Assembly (NCBI RefSeq): GCF_011694815.1
Contig: NZ_CP050177.1
Location: 6,269,501-6,333,500, forward strand
Source of the DNA: Streptomyces liangshanensis
Lineage (GTDB): Bacteria > Actinomycetota > Actinomycetes > Streptomycetales > Streptomycetaceae
Reading direction: 5' to 3'
DNA: 64,000 nucleotides
The position numbers and the translations under genes were made by a program. Positions 18,659 to 39,800 of this stretch are shown piece after piece; position 1 is the stretch's first letter, and each line of letters begins with the position of its first letter. The notes below the pieces were generated by a model. It worked only from the letters and a program-made list of their open reading frames with translations. It searched no databases and had not been told where the DNA came from.

Positions 18659-18742
18659 GCAGGAGAACAGCCAACCTTGTGGTCCGGGCCATATGGGCTG
18701 ACAGACATCGCCTTTTCCCTTGAGCCGCAAGGAGATCGCCCG

Positions 18743-19690
18743 ATGCTGCCCTCGAACGATCCGGACGGACGGTCCTGGAAGCGCGTGCCGGTGTTGCTGG
18801 CCGCGTTGCTGGCCGCCCTGACGATCGCCGTGACCCCGGCCGCCGCGACCACGATCGACACCCCCACCCGCGTCACCGCCGCCGCTTCCCCCGCCTCCGC
18901 CCCGGCTTCCGCCGCCTCGGCCGCCGCCGTGAGCAGGGGGTGGAACAACTACTCCTGCAAGCCCTCGGCGGCACACCCCCGCCCCGTCGTCCTCGTCCAC
19001 GGCACCTTCGGGAACGCCGTCGACAACTGGCTCGGCCTCGCGCCGTACCTGGTCGACCGGGGGTACTGCGTCTTCTCGCTCGACTACGGCCAACTCCCCG
19101 GCGTCCCGCTGTTCTACGGGCTCGGCCCCATCGACGCCTCGGCCGCCCAGCTCGCCACGTACGTCGACAAGGTCCTCGCCGCGACCGGCGCGCCGAAGGC
19201 GGACCTCGTCGGGCACTCGCAGGGCGGGATGATGCCGCGTCACTACCTGAAGTTCCTGGGCGGGGCGGCGAAGGTGAACGCCCTCGTCGGGATCGCCCCC
19301 GACAACCACGGCACCACCCTGCTCGGGCTCACCCGCCTCCTGCCCTACTTCCCCGGCGCGGAGGCCCTGTTGAGCGAGGCGACCCCCGGGCTCGCCGACC
19401 AGGTGGCCGGGTCCGCCTTCCTGAACCGGCTCAACGAGGGCGGTGACACCGTCCCCGGGGTGCGCTACACCGTCATCGCCACGCGGTACGACCAGGTGGT
19501 CACCCCGTACCGCTCCCAGTTCCTCACCGGCCCCGGGGTGCGCAACGTGCTGCTCCAGGACCTGTGCCCGCTCGACCTCTCCGACCACGTCGCCATCGGG
19601 CTCCTCGACCGGATCGCCTTCCACGAGGTCGCCAACGCGCTGGACCCCGGCCGGGCGACACCGACCACCTGCGCGTCGGTGATCGGCTGA
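18743..19690 (+). CDS. Secreted alpha/beta-hydrolase lipase (class 2 type)
   Basis: A 315-residue extracellular lipase/esterase of the lipase class 2 family. The signal peptide is around residues 10-37 (hydrophobic VLLAALLAALTIAV, then AAA), followed by an Ala/Ser/Pro/Thr-rich linker to about 68. The catalytic domain has PVVLVHGTFGNAVDNW (oxyanion), the nucleophile in GHSQGGMM, an acid residue near TRYDQVVTPY, and a histidine in LSDHVAIG. ATG 18743 is chosen because AAGGAG lies 9-10 nt upstream; the longer in-frame start at 18677 would place unsuitable residues before the signal peptide. It probably hydrolyses triacylglycerols or other esters outside the cell. A very strong hairpin ends the unit. 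Confidence 0.88.
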   Translation: MLPSNDPDGRSWKRVPVLLAALLAALTIAVTPAAATTIDTPTRVTAAASPASAPASAASAAAVSRGWNNYSCKPSAAHPRPVVLVHGTFGNAVDNWLGLAPYLVDRGYCVFSLDYGQLPGVPLFYGLGPIDASAAQLATYVDKVLAATGAPKADLVGHSQGGMMPRHYLKFLGGAAKVNALVGIAPDNHGTTLLGLTRLLPYFPGAEALLSEATPGLADQVAGSAFLNRLNEGGDTVPGVRYTVIATRYDQVVTPYRSQFLTGPGVRNVLLQDLCPLDLSDHVAIGLLDRIAFHEVANALDPGRATPTTCASVIG

Positions 19691-19738
19691 CACCCAGGAC
19701 GCACCCGCGTCACCCGGGGGCGTACGGCTCCGGACAGC

Positions 19739-19784
19739 GGTGTGGCCCCGGTGCGACGAGCGTTCGTCGCACCGGGGCCACACC
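19739..19784. terminator. Strong bidirectional terminator
   Basis: A perfect 21-bp stem (19739-19759 with 19764-19784) and a 4-nt loop between the convergent lipase and LPMO genes. Confidence 0.9.
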
Positions 19785-19799
19785 CATGGTCACGCGTGC

Positions 19800-20930
19800 T
19801 CAGCGGCCGTGGCGGCCCGAGGCCACGGCCCGGCGGCGGACCGTGCCGAACATCACCGCGGCGCCGATGGCCAGCGCCGCCGTGCCACCGATCGCGAAGT
19901 ACGGGGTGGTGCCGTCGGCGCCCGTCTCGGCGAGGTTCTCCTCGCTGCCGGTGGGTTGCGCGGCGGCGGTGTCGGCGCCGTCCGTGGCGGTCGTGGCGTC
20001 GGGGGCGGCGGCGGAGGTGGCCGAGTCGCCTGATTCCGGGGCCTGTTCGGCCGGGGCGGCGGCGTTCTTGGCCTCGGGGTAGTTGGCGTCGTCGTCGTCC
20101 GCCGCCTCGTCCGCCGGGGGCTGCGCCGCGCCCGTGGCCGTACCGGCGCCGGTTCCGCTTCCGCTGCCCGGACCGGTGGAGGCGTCCTGGTCACCGTGCC
20201 CGTTGTGCTCGATGGTGGACTTGCCGGTGCCCTCGGCGACTTCCTGCTCGGTGGGCGCGGACGGGGCGGGTACGGCTCCGTCGACCGTGCCGTTGTCCTT
20301 GCCGAACACCACGTCGGAGCAGGTGTAGAAGGCCTCGGGGCTGTCCGAGCGCTGCCAGATCGAGTAGATCAGGTGACGGCCCGTCTTCTTCGGCACGATC
20401 CCCGTGAACACGTAGTCGCCGTTCACCAGCTTCGGGTCGGTCACCTTGAGGAACGGCTTCGCCTCCAGGTCCGACCACTTGAGCGGCGCGGCCGGGTCGT
20501 ACCCGTCCTTCGTGACGTACAGCTCGAAGGAACCCCGGTGCGGCGCGGTGCCCTTGTAGCGGAAGGTGCGGTTGCCCGCCGTCATCGGGGACGACGGCCA
20601 GTCGGCGCGCGCCAGGTCGAGCCCCTTGAACTTGTCGTTGCCCGCGCTGCACAGCTTGCCGTCCGGGATCAACTGCCGTGACTTGCCGGCCGCGTTGGCG
20701 ATGTTCACGCCGTTCCAGTCGTACAGCGCCTGGGTCCCCCCGATGGCCACCGCCGCCTTGCACGCCTCCGACTTGGGGCTCTCAGGACCTTCGGCGAAGC
20801 ACGCGGCCACCCGGCTGACCGGGTCCGTCATCGAACCGTGCGCGGCGGCCGGGCCGGCGGCGAGAGCGGCCAGCGCGAGGGGAGCGACGCCGAGGACGAC
20901 GATCCCGGTGGCCGTACGACGAGCGGTCAT
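19800..20930 (-). CDS. AA10 lytic polysaccharide monooxygenase with sortase-type tail
   Basis: A 376-residue exported copper monooxygenase (chitin/cellulose-binding AA10 family). The signal peptide ends GPAAA, leaving HGSM, so the mature N-terminus is the His that forms the copper histidine brace. The second brace His is in GTAPHRGSFELYV. The catalytic domain ends near residue 205. A long Ala/Thr/Pro/Glu-rich linker follows, then LAETG, a hydrophobic helix (YFAIGGTAALAIGAAVMFG) and RRR, i.e. a LAxTG sortase (class E-like) signal. The enzyme should be fixed to the cell wall and cleave crystalline polysaccharide oxidatively. The start at 20930 follows AAGGAG. Longer in-frame starts (to 21068) are disfavoured because they would bury the signal peptide. 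Confidence 0.9.
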   Translation of the reverse strand: MTARRTATGIVVLGVAPLALAALAAGPAAAHGSMTDPVSRVAACFAEGPESPKSEACKAAVAIGGTQALYDWNGVNIANAAGKSRQLIPDGKLCSAGNDKFKGLDLARADWPSSPMTAGNRTFRYKGTAPHRGSFELYVTKDGYDPAAPLKWSDLEAKPFLKVTDPKLVNGDYVFTGIVPKKTGRHLIYSIWQRSDSPEAFYTCSDVVFGKDNGTVDGAVPAPSAPTEQEVAEGTGKSTIEHNGHGDQDASTGPGSGSGTGAGTATGAAQPPADEAADDDDANYPEAKNAAAPAEQAPESGDSATSAAAPDATTATDGADTAAAQPTGSEENLAETGADGTTPYFAIGGTAALAIGAAVMFGTVRRRAVASGRHGR

Positions 20931-21469
20931 GAAGTGGTTCTCCTTCTGAGCGGCACCAGCTGCGGGAGCTGTACAGGCGAACAGTGCGGAGCGGGGGAGG
21001 CGCCGGCGGACGAAGCAACCTCCCGATGCCCCGCCTTCCGGTGCCGACCCCGCTCCGGCGCTCAGCAAACTAGCCGCTCCCGAGCCCCGGATCCGCCGTC
21101 ACCAGGGGGCGGAGCCGATCCTTATGCCTCCGTTAAGGAAGACCTAAGAAGCCCCTGAGGAAACCGCCGCGGGCCCGGGCGCACCACCGCGCGGGCCTCC
21201 GGGGCGAGTTGGCGGATCGGCTCGTCCTTCTGTCCTTTGCCAGGGGAAAGTTCCTTCCCGCCGACGCCGCGAATCGTGACCCCACCCTTCTCAACTTTCA
21301 CGTGAGTCACAACGAAGCGCGTGGGCAGTGCCTTTGAACCTCCCTGGCCCCACCCGCTCCCGCGTGGGAACTTTGCCTTCCGCTTACCTGCTCTTGACTC
21401 TTGGTGCAGCGGTTCTCTAATCTCTCGCACATCGTCGACACATCGGTCGGAAGCCAACAGGGGAGAACC
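20931..21469. other. Intergenic region at the left border of the PKS cluster
   Basis: About 540 nt between divergent genes, noticeably less GC-rich than its surroundings between 21210 and 21469. It must hold the LPMO promoter and that of the flavin monooxygenase. The short ORFs in it show no family features. No regulator gene or insertion sequence is seen. Confidence 0.5.
21394..21421 (+). promoter_or_regulatory. Candidate promoter of the flavin monooxygenase gene
   Basis: TTGACT (21394-21399), 16 nt, then TCTAAT (21416-21421), about 48 nt before ATG 21470. The -35 is one base from consensus and the region is AT-rich, a good candidate for the left-hand promoter of the cluster. Confidence 0.5.
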
Positions 21470-22708
21470 ATGTACGACGTTATTGTCGTGGGCGCACGCT
21501 GTGCAGGATCGCCTGTCGCCATGCTTTTGGCCCGCCAAGGTCACCGCGTTCTGATGGTTGATCGTTCATCATTTCCCAGTGACGCGGTTTCGACCCACTA
21601 CATTCACCAGGCCGGCCTTTCCCGCCTGAAGGACTGGGGGCTGCTCGACGAGGTCATCGACGCGAAGACACCGGCGATCCGCAAGATGAACTTCTCGTAC
21701 CGCGGCATCGAATTGAACGGATTCGCCGAGCCCATCGACGGAATCGACGCGGTGTACTGCCCGCGCCGCGTCGTCCTCGACGAGATCCTCGTCAACGCGG
21801 CGCGCCGCGCCGGTGTGGAGGTCATCGAGGGCTTCACCGTCTCCGGAGTGGTCTCCTCCGACGGCCGGGTGACCGGTATCCGGGGGCGTACGGGCGACGG
21901 CCCCGAGCGGGAGTTCCGCTCGACGGTCGTGGTGGGCGCCGACGGGTTCCATTCCACGGTCGCCAAGGCGGTGGGCGCCGGGCTCTACAACGTCCGCCCC
22001 GCCTCCGGATTCATCTACTACTCGTATTTCAGCGGCCTCGACTGGGGCCTGAACCACAAGACCGGGTTCAACGAGAACTGGATCGGCACGTGGCCCACCA
22101 ACGGCGACGTCACCATGCTGGCCACCATCTGCGCCCGTGACCAGCTCAAGGAGTTCCGCCAGGACGTCGACAACCGCTTCCAGGGGGTCTTCGACGACAT
22201 CGTGCCCGAGCTCGGCGCCGAGCTGCGCGACCGGGGCACCCGCGAGGAGCCCTTCAAGCCGATGCGCTACCCGGACAACTACTACCGGCAGGCCCACGGC
22301 CCGGGCTGGGCCCTGGTCGGCGACGCCGGCTACCACAAGGACCCGCTCACCGGCTGGGGCATCACGGACGCCTTCCTGCACGGGGAGCTGCTCGCGGCCC
22401 GGCTCCACGAGGGCCTGGCGGGGGAGCGGCCCATGGAGGAGGCCCTCGCCGAGTACCAGGCGACGCGCGACGAGGAGAGCGCGGGGGTGTACGACTACAC
22501 CACCACCCTCGCCGAGCTCACCCCTCTGCCGCCGTTCCTCGACCTGGTCCTCAGCTCCGTCAGCACCAGCCAGGAGTGGACGGACAAGATGCTCGGCCTG
22601 ATAGCCGGCGGCGTCGAGGACCACGAGATCTACGCGCCGGACAACCTGAAGCGCCTCTTCGACGACGCGGGTGTCCCCGAGGAGAAGCGGCTCTACGACT
22701 TCTCCTAG
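21470..22708 (+). CDS. FAD-dependent monooxygenase / oxidoreductase (PHBH fold)
   Basis: A 412-residue class A flavoprotein. The N-terminal dinucleotide motif is YDVIVVGARCAGSPVA, followed by an acidic end of strand 2 (VLMVDRSSFP). The second FAD motif is VVGADGFHSTVA. The GD motif is VGDAGYHKDPLTGWGITDA (about 282-300). It resembles hydroxylases and reductases of the geranylgeranyl-reductase-like group, with no transmembrane segment. ATG 21470 follows CAGGGGAG. It is the first gene of the cluster, separated by 272 nt from the Rieske gene, so it may have its own promoter and terminator. It is probably a tailoring hydroxylase or N-oxidase acting on the glycine-derived head or the polyene. The substrate is not predictable; the cluster assignment rests on position only. 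Confidence 0.8.
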   Translation: MYDVIVVGARCAGSPVAMLLARQGHRVLMVDRSSFPSDAVSTHYIHQAGLSRLKDWGLLDEVIDAKTPAIRKMNFSYRGIELNGFAEPIDGIDAVYCPRRVVLDEILVNAARRAGVEVIEGFTVSGVVSSDGRVTGIRGRTGDGPEREFRSTVVVGADGFHSTVAKAVGAGLYNVRPASGFIYYSYFSGLDWGLNHKTGFNENWIGTWPTNGDVTMLATICARDQLKEFRQDVDNRFQGVFDDIVPELGAELRDRGTREEPFKPMRYPDNYYRQAHGPGWALVGDAGYHKDPLTGWGITDAFLHGELLAARLHEGLAGERPMEEALAEYQATRDEESAGVYDYTTTLAELTPLPPFLDLVLSSVSTSQEWTDKMLGLIAGGVEDHEIYAPDNLKRLFDDAGVPEEKRLYDFS

Positions 22709-22934
22709 GCCGGTTCGTCCGCACCGTTCAGCCGTAACTCTCACCCGTACCTCTCACCGAATTCATCCAGCACAGCCGTCCGCCGTGCGATTGTCACCCG
22801 AATAATCCGTGGCAGTCGCACGGCCGACGTGCGGTCGGCCAAAGGTCCCCCCACGCCTTTCACTGCCTTGCGCCGAGCAATAGACGCTCGTTTCTCACGC
22901 CACACTTCTTTACCGAGCATCCGCTCACGGCAGT

Positions 22935-22963
22935 CCTTTCACCGCCCTTTCACGCCTTTTCAC
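22935..22963 (+). repeat. Short direct repeats before the Rieske/PKS operon
   Basis: CTTTCAC, CTTTCAC and TTTTCAC end at 22942, 22953 and 22963, i.e. at 11- and 10-nt spacing, with a further copy of CCTTTCAC at 22856-22863. Helical-turn spacing suggests an operator. They lie directly before the RBS GGGGAG (22967-22972). The rest of the 272-nt gap from 22709 is AT-richer and holds no gene. Confidence 0.35.
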
Positions 22964-22980
22964 CATGGGGAGTCCTGGGG

Positions 22981-24128
22981 ATGACGCGCGCGTCCAGCAT
23001 GTTCGATCTCATTGACGAGCAGGATGAGGAAAGGCCCTATTTCGAGACGGGCGGGGTCGGCCGTTCGCACGACTTCTACACCGGTGAGCGCCAGCACCGG
23101 CGGGAGATGGCGCGGATCTACGGCCGGCGCTGGCTGCCGGTGGACCACGTGTCCCGGCTGAAGGAGAAGGGGTCGTACAGCACCCTCAACATCGGCACCG
23201 GCTCCGTGCTGCTGATGCACGGTGACAACGGCATCCAGGCGTACCACAACTACTGCCGGCACCGGGGTTACAAGCTGGTGGAGGAGGCCACGGGCAAGCG
23301 CCAGAGTGTGGTGTGTCTCTACCACTGCTGGGTGTACGACAGGAACGGCAAGCTCAAGAGCCTCAACGGCACCTACTTCGACCACTTCTTCGAGAAGGAG
23401 AAGAACGGGCTGGTGCCGGTCAGGACCGAGGTCAGGTTCGGTGTGGTCTTCATCGCGTTCTCCGACGACGCGCCCGATCTCGACGCCTCCCTGGGGCAGT
23501 TCGGCGAGTTCGCCCGGGTCTACGAGCTGGCCGAGCTGGAGTGTGTGCAGGCGAAGGACTACCCGGTCGCCTCGAACTGGAAGCTCGTCGCGCACAACGT
23601 CAACGAGAGCCTGCACTTCCCCACCGCGCACAAGGACCTGCACCGCATCACCGACTTCGACGACGCCGGCACGTACGACCTCAAGGGCGACATCGTCGGC
23701 GCCTGGCAGTCGATCCGCGGGGGCTACAACTCCGTCTCCATGACGGGGCGCAGCGGGCGCTCGCCCATGCCGCTCGTCCCCGAGGGCGACCAGCAGAAGA
23801 TCAACTGGATCACCATCCTGCCCAACCTCCTGTTCGGCTTCACCGCCGACTACGTGATGATGCAGTGGGTCTGGCCGGAGAGCCCCGGCACCTGTTTCGT
23901 ACGGCACTTCTGGCTCTTCCACCCCTCGGAGACCGCCAAGGACGACTTCTCCCACGAAGCGGTGTTCGCGCTCTGGGACAAGGCCAACTACGAGGACTGG
24001 GAGCTGTGCGAGCGCACCCAGCGCGGCCTGTCCAACCCGATGTGGGCGCCGGGCCAGCTCTCCCTCGACGAGGAAGTCGTCTCGCAGATCGACGCGTGGG
24101 TCGCCCGCGAGACCGAAGAGGACGAGGG

Positions 24129-24132
<4 letters not shown>
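22981..24132 (+). CDS. Rieske non-heme iron oxygenase
   Basis: A 383-residue alpha-subunit-type Rieske oxygenase. The [2Fe-2S] ligands are Cys92/His94 (YCRHRG) and Cys112/His115 (CLYHCW) with 17-residue spacing. The mononuclear iron site is His212 and His217 in NESLHFPTAH, with Asp339 (YEDWELCERTQRG) as the likely third ligand. The catalytic set is complete. Enzymes of this type hydroxylate, desaturate, demethylate or N-oxygenate (PrnD-like amine oxidation is one precedent) and need a separate reductase, which is absent here. It starts the main biosynthetic operon after RBS GGGGAG and overlaps the first megasynthase by 4 nt (ATGA), so it almost surely acts in the pathway, perhaps on the glycine unit loaded by the next protein. 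Confidence 0.9.
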
Positions 24133-33823
<9,691 letters not shown>

Positions 33824-33827
<4 letters not shown>

Positions 33828-36800
33828 CCCACCGGGTGGAGACGTACGAGAAGACCTTCGCCGGCACCGACTCCTTCATCGCCCAGCACCGGTCCGCCGG
33901 TACGGGGATCCTGCCGGCCTCGATGCAGCTGGAGATGGCCGTCCTCGGCCTGCTCCGGCGCGGGGAGTTCACCCCTCTGGAGCTCACCGACCTGGCGTTC
34001 CTCCGGCCGTTCGCCGTACCCGCCGACGGCCACGGCATCGTCACCCTGGACGTGACCTTCGGCCCGCACCCCCGCTTCGAACTCACCGCGGGCCCGGACC
34101 GCAAGGCGCTGTCCACCGGATCGGGCCGGCCGCTGCCCGCCGCCCCGGCCGGCGTCACCGCGTGGGAGGTCCCCCGCGAGGAGCGGGTCACGCCCGAGGC
34201 GCTGTACGGCAGTTGGGCGCGGCACGGCCTGGAGTACGGCCCCGACTTCCGTACCGTACGGGACCTCCGCGTCGCGGACGGATCCGCCGAGGCCGTCCTG
34301 CGCAGCGACGCGGAGCCCCTGCCCTGGTACGCCCATCCGCTGCTCGTGGACGGGGTGTTCCAGGTGGTGAGCTGCGCGCTCCAGGACCCCGCGGAGCGCT
34401 CGGCGCCCGTACCGCTGCTGCCGATCGGCGTGGAGCGGTTCGCCCTCCTTCCCGGATTCGCCGGGCTCACGGGCCCGGTGACCGTCCGCGTCCGCAGGAC
34501 CGCCGTGGAGGGCGCGTACTCGGTGGCGGACGCCCTCGTCCTCACCCCGGCCGGTGAGGTCGTCGCCGAACTGACCGGTGTGCGCATGCGCCGTCTGCCC
34601 CGGGCGGCCTCGCCCGGGAGCGCGGCCCTCACGCGGCTCGCCACCCGCGTCCACTGGACCGGGGCACCCGCCCCCGCGCCCCGCGAACCCGCCACCGGGA
34701 CCTGGGTGGTCCTGCACCACGGCGACACCCACGCCCTGGGCGTCCGTACCGCCCGCGCCCTGCGGGCCGAGGGCGCCGAGGTGGTCGAGGTGGTGCCCGG
34801 AGGACCGGCGGGTGCGGCCGGCGGGGCGGATGCGGCCGATGCGGCCGGTTCCGCCGATGCGGCGGACGGCCGCCGGATTCTCCCCGAGATCGACGAGGAG
34901 GCCTTCCGGCGACTGTGGGAGGACCTCCCCGGGCCCGTCGAGGGTGTGGTGCACCTGTGGAACACCGGACCGGTCAGGCCGGCCCGCGACGAACTGCGCA
35001 CCGGCCTGTACGGAGCCCTCGCCGCGGTCAAGACGCTCGGCGAACGACAGCGCAAGGCACGGTTCTTCGTCGTGACCGAGCAGGCGCAGCCGGTGGCGGA
35101 CCGGGACCGGCCGGTGCCGGAGCGGGCGGCGGTCTGGGGCCTGATCCGGACGGCGGCCATCGAGTATCCCGGGCTGCGCCCGCGCCTCGTGGACGTCGGC
35201 CCGCTGGGGAGCGCGGAGGCCGCCGCCGGATCCGTGGCGGCGGCCCTGACCAGGACGGCACCGGCGGAGGGCGACGCGCTCCTGGCCGAGCTGGGCGGCG
35301 CGGGCCCGGTCGAGATCGCCTACCGCGACGGCGTGCGCCACCAGCCGGAGCGGGTGCCCCTGGACGGGCCCGGCGCGGCCCTGACCGGCCCTGACCGGCC
35401 GGGCGTCGACCGGTCGGGCGTCGGCCTGCCGGCCGCTGACCGGCCCGGGATCCGTCGGGGCGGGCGCTACCTGGTCCTCGGCGGGCACGGCGGCCTCGGC
35501 CTGGAGGTCGCCGCGCGCTTCGCCCGCGAGGGGGCCGCTGTGGTCGGCCTCGTCAGCCGCTCGGGGCGCGGCGACCGGGAGCGGCTCGCGGCGATCGAGG
35601 CGTACGGCTGCGCCGTCGTCTCCTTCGCCGTCGATGTCGCGGAACCGGGTGCCCTGACCGCCGTGGTGGCCGGATTCCGGGAGCAGTTCGGCGCGCCGCA
35701 CGGCGTCGTGCACGCGGCCGGGACGCTCAAGGACGGGCTGATCCGCGGCGCCACCGCCGACGACGTCGCCGCCGTCCTGCGCCCCAAGGCCGACGGCCTG
35801 CGCGAGCTGGCCGCCGCCGTCGCCGGGACCGACCTCGACTTCGCCGTCCTCTTCGCCTCCGTGTCGGGCACCTTCGGCAACCTCGGGCAGGCGGGGTACG
35901 CGGCCGCCAACGCCTACCTCGACGCGTTCGCCCACGCCCACGGGGCGCCGTGGACCAGCATCGACTGGGGCCTGTGGGGCGAGGTCGGCATGGGCACCGC
36001 CGCGGCCGACCAGCTGCGCCGCCGGGGTGTCCGGCCGCTGGGGACGGCCGAGGCGCTCGACGCGCTGACGGCGGCGCTGCGGGGGGACGTACGCCAACTG
36101 GTCATCGCCCACGCGGACGTCGATCCGCGCGCGGAGCGGGCCGAGCGCGCCGACGCTGCCGTGGAGCCGGACGGGCAGGACCGGCCGGACGGCTCGGGGG
36201 CGGCGGCCTCGGACCGTGTCCGCGACCAACTGGCCGCCTTCCTCGGCGAACGTCTCGGTGTCGCCGGCTTCGACCGGAAGGCGCCGCTCGCCGACTACGG
36301 CATCAACTCCATCATGAGCGTGGAGCTTTCGGAGGAACTGTCCCGCCGCTGGGACGTCCGGCTGCCCGCCACGCTGTTCCTGGAGTACGCGGACTTCGCC
36401 GATCTCGCCGACGCCCTGACCGAGCGGTACGGGGTCAGCCCGGAGGCGCCGACTCCCGTACCGCACAGCGCTGTTGAGCCGCAGGCCCCAGCGACCGCCA
36501 CTGCGACTGTGCCTGTGACTGCGGCACAGGCACCGGAGCGAATACCGGCACCACGAATACCGGCGCCACAAGCGCCGGCCCCCCGCCGCGCCCCGCGCCC
36601 CGGCGACATCGCCGTCGTCGCCGTGTCCGGGGACCTCCCCGGCGCCACCGACCAGGCGGCGTTCTGGCGGATGCTGCGTTCCGGCGGACACGCCTTCACC
36701 GACGTCCCCGCCGAACGCTGGAGCGCCGACGCCCACTTCGAGGACCGCGGGCCGCACATGACGGGGACGTACTGCCGTACCGGCGCCTTCGTCTCCGGGC

Positions 36801-39800
36801 TCGACCGCTTCGACCCGAAGTTCTTCGGTGTCTCCGTCCGTGAGGCCGAGGAGATGGACCCGCAGCAGAAGCTCCTGCTCGAACACGCGTGGTCGGTCAT
36901 CGACGACAGCGGGCTCGCGGGACGCCGGGACGTCGGTGTGTTCGTCGGTGCCACCTACACCCACCACCGCGACGCCCGGGGCCTGGACGCCGTGGGACCG
37001 CACACCGCGCTGGGCTCCATGAACGCGGTGCTCGCCAACCGCATCTCGTACGCCCTCGATCTCACCGGCCCCTCCCAGACCGTCGACACCCTGTGCTCCT
37101 CCTCCCTGGTCGCCGTACAGCAGGCGGTCATGGCGCTGCGTACCGGCCAGTGCGGCGCGGCGATCGTCGCCGCCTGCCACGTGGGGCTCACGCCGTGGTA
37201 CTACCGCAGCCTGAGCCAGCTCGGCGCCCTGTCGCCGACGCTTCCCCGGCCCTTCGACGACCGGGCCGACGGGTTCGTGCCCGGCGAGGGCGCGATCGCC
37301 GTCGTGCTCAAGCCGCTCGCCGACGCCGAACGCGACGGGGACCGCGTCCTGGGCGTCGTCAAGGGGGCGGCCGTCAACCACGGCGGTCGCGGCAGCGCCC
37401 TGCCCGTGCCCCGCAGCGAGGCGCAGGTCGCGGTAATCCGCGCTGCCCTCGCCGACGCCGAGGTGCCGGCCTCGGACATCACCCTCGTCGAGACCCACGG
37501 CACCGCGACCCGGCTCGGCGACCCGATCGAGATCGCCGCGCTCGCCGAGGTGTTCGGCGGGGACGACGAGCGGCAGGACCCGTGTTTCCTCGGGTCGGTC
37601 AAGGCGAACATCGGGCACCTGGAGCCCGCGAGCGGTCTGGCCGGGCTGGTCAAGGTGCTGCTCTGCCTCAGGCACCAGGAGATCCCGCCCCTGGCCGGGT
37701 ACGAGACGCCGGGCACCCACGTCGACCTCGCGGCCGGCCCGTTCGTCGTGCCCACCGAACCCCTGCCGTGGCCGTCGCGGGCGGACCGTCCGCGCCGCGC
37801 CGGGATCAGCGCCTTCGGCATGGGCGGCACCAACGCCCACGTGGTGGTGGAGGAGTACGTGGCACCGGTGGCGCCCGCGCACGCGGCCTCCGGGCCGCCC
37901 CGCGCCCACCTCCTCGTCCTGTCGGGGCACACCCCCGAGGCGCTCGCCCGCCGCGCGGGCGACGTGGCACGCCTCCTCGCCGCCGACCCGGCGCCCGACC
38001 CCGGCGCCCTGTGCTTCTCAGCCGCCGTCGGGCGGGACCACCTGCCGCACCGGATCGCCGTCCTCGGCGCGACCGCCGCCGGCCTGCGGACCGCCCTGGA
38101 GCAGGCGCTCCGCGCCCCGGTGGTCCCAGGCACGGTCGTACGCGGCGACACGCCCGAGGACCACGACCTCACCCGCCTCGCCCACCGCTACACCGCCGGG
38201 GAGAAGGTCGACTGGAGGCGTACGTTCGACACCGCGCCCCCGCGCCGGGTGCCGCTGCCGCCCTACCCCTTCCGCGACGTCCCCGACCCCGTACCGGACA
38301 CCGCAGCCCCCGATGCCCTGGGCGAGGTGGCCGCGCGCGTCACACGAGCCCACCGCGTCTTCGGCGACGCGACCGTCCCGGCCGCGCTGCTCCTCGCCCG
38401 GGGATGGGAGCGGCACCCCGTCCTGGAGCGGATCTCCCTGCTGGCAAGGGGAGTGGGCGAACACCCGCTCGTCAGTGACCTCGACGACCGCGTCTCCCAG
38501 GAGACCGTGACCTTCCGGTACGGCGACCTCGTCATCGCACGGCTGACACCGGGCCTGCCCGTCCCCGTACCGGACCTGGACACACCACCGGCGGACTCGC
38601 ACCGGCTCGACGCCCTGCGGGCCGCCCACACACGGACCATGGAACCGGACGGCCTGTACGCCTGGTTCGCCGCCAAGGGCATGGACCTCGCCGCGCCGCT
38701 GCGCTCGATCACCCACATCCACTACAGCGCGTCGGGCGTGCTCGCCCGGATCGGCGGGGAGGACGAGAGCCAGGCGGTCCGTACGGTCGCGGCCCTCGAC
38801 GCCGCGCTCCAGAGCATGGCCGTCCTCACCCTGGCCGACCCGGCCGCCTTCACCTCGACGTACCTCCCGGTGTCCGTCGGCCGCGCGGTGCGCCGGTCCG
38901 ACCCGGCGCGCACCCGGTACGTCCATCTCCGCGCCGTCGAACAGGAACCGGACGGCACGCGGCGGGGTGACGTGACCCTGCTCGCCGCCGACGGCGAGGT
39001 GCTGGCCACGCTGGGCGACGTGGTCTACCGGCCGCTGCCGAACGCCGGACCCGTCCCGGGGGGCGCCCGGACCGTGGCGCGGAGCCCGCTGGTGCCGGTG
39101 GTCGGCGAGGAGGCCGTCACCCGTCTCGTACGCACGGTCCTGCGCGACCCGGACGTCAGGCCGGACACCTCGCTCTCGTCGGCGGGCCTGGACTCGATGC
39201 TGGCGACGTTGGTCGCGGCCGAGATCGAGGAGGAGTTGGGGGTACGCCTGGGCCCCACGGACGTGCTGGCGGCGCGGGACTGCCGGGCGCTGGCCGCGAT
39301 GGTGGCGGAGCTGGCGCCGGAACCGGCGCGGGGCGCGGAGGTGGCGGAGGCGGACGTACAGGCCGAACGCCCGTCCTCCGAGACGGCGTTCGCGGAATGG
39401 ACCCCCGCCGAACAGACCCCCGTTGAGCCCGCACACGCGGAGCCGGTTCACGCGCAACCTGCCCCCGCAGAGCCCGTCCAGGCCGAGCCCGTCCACGCGC
39501 AACCCCCCGTCCGCGCCCGGGACATGGCCGTCATCGGCCTCGCCTGCGCCCTTCCCGGCGCCACCGGCCCCGAGCGGTTCTGGGAGCTGCTCTCGCGCGG
39601 CGGCAACGGCGTGGGACAGGCGCCCCCGTCGCGGTGGCGGGGCGCCGATCCCGGTCGTACCGCGGCCGGCGGATTCCTGGACGACATCGAGGAGTTCGAC
39701 GCGCGCTTCTTCGACTTCTTCCCCAAGCAGGCGGAGGTCCTGGACCCCCAGGCGCGCTGGCTGCTCCGCACGACCTGGGAGGCGCTGGAGTCGGCCGGGC

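Noticed and set aside
22935..22963. Definite SARP boxes
   Set aside because: Spacing is right, but the sequence is unlike known SARP heptamers and the repeats abut the RBS rather than a -35 element; kept only as a low-interest finding.
23313..24128. Long in-frame extension upstream of megasynthase A
   Set aside because: It overlaps the whole Rieske C-terminal half in another frame and is Arg/Pro-rich nonsense; the ATGA start at 24129 begins exactly at the formyltransferase.
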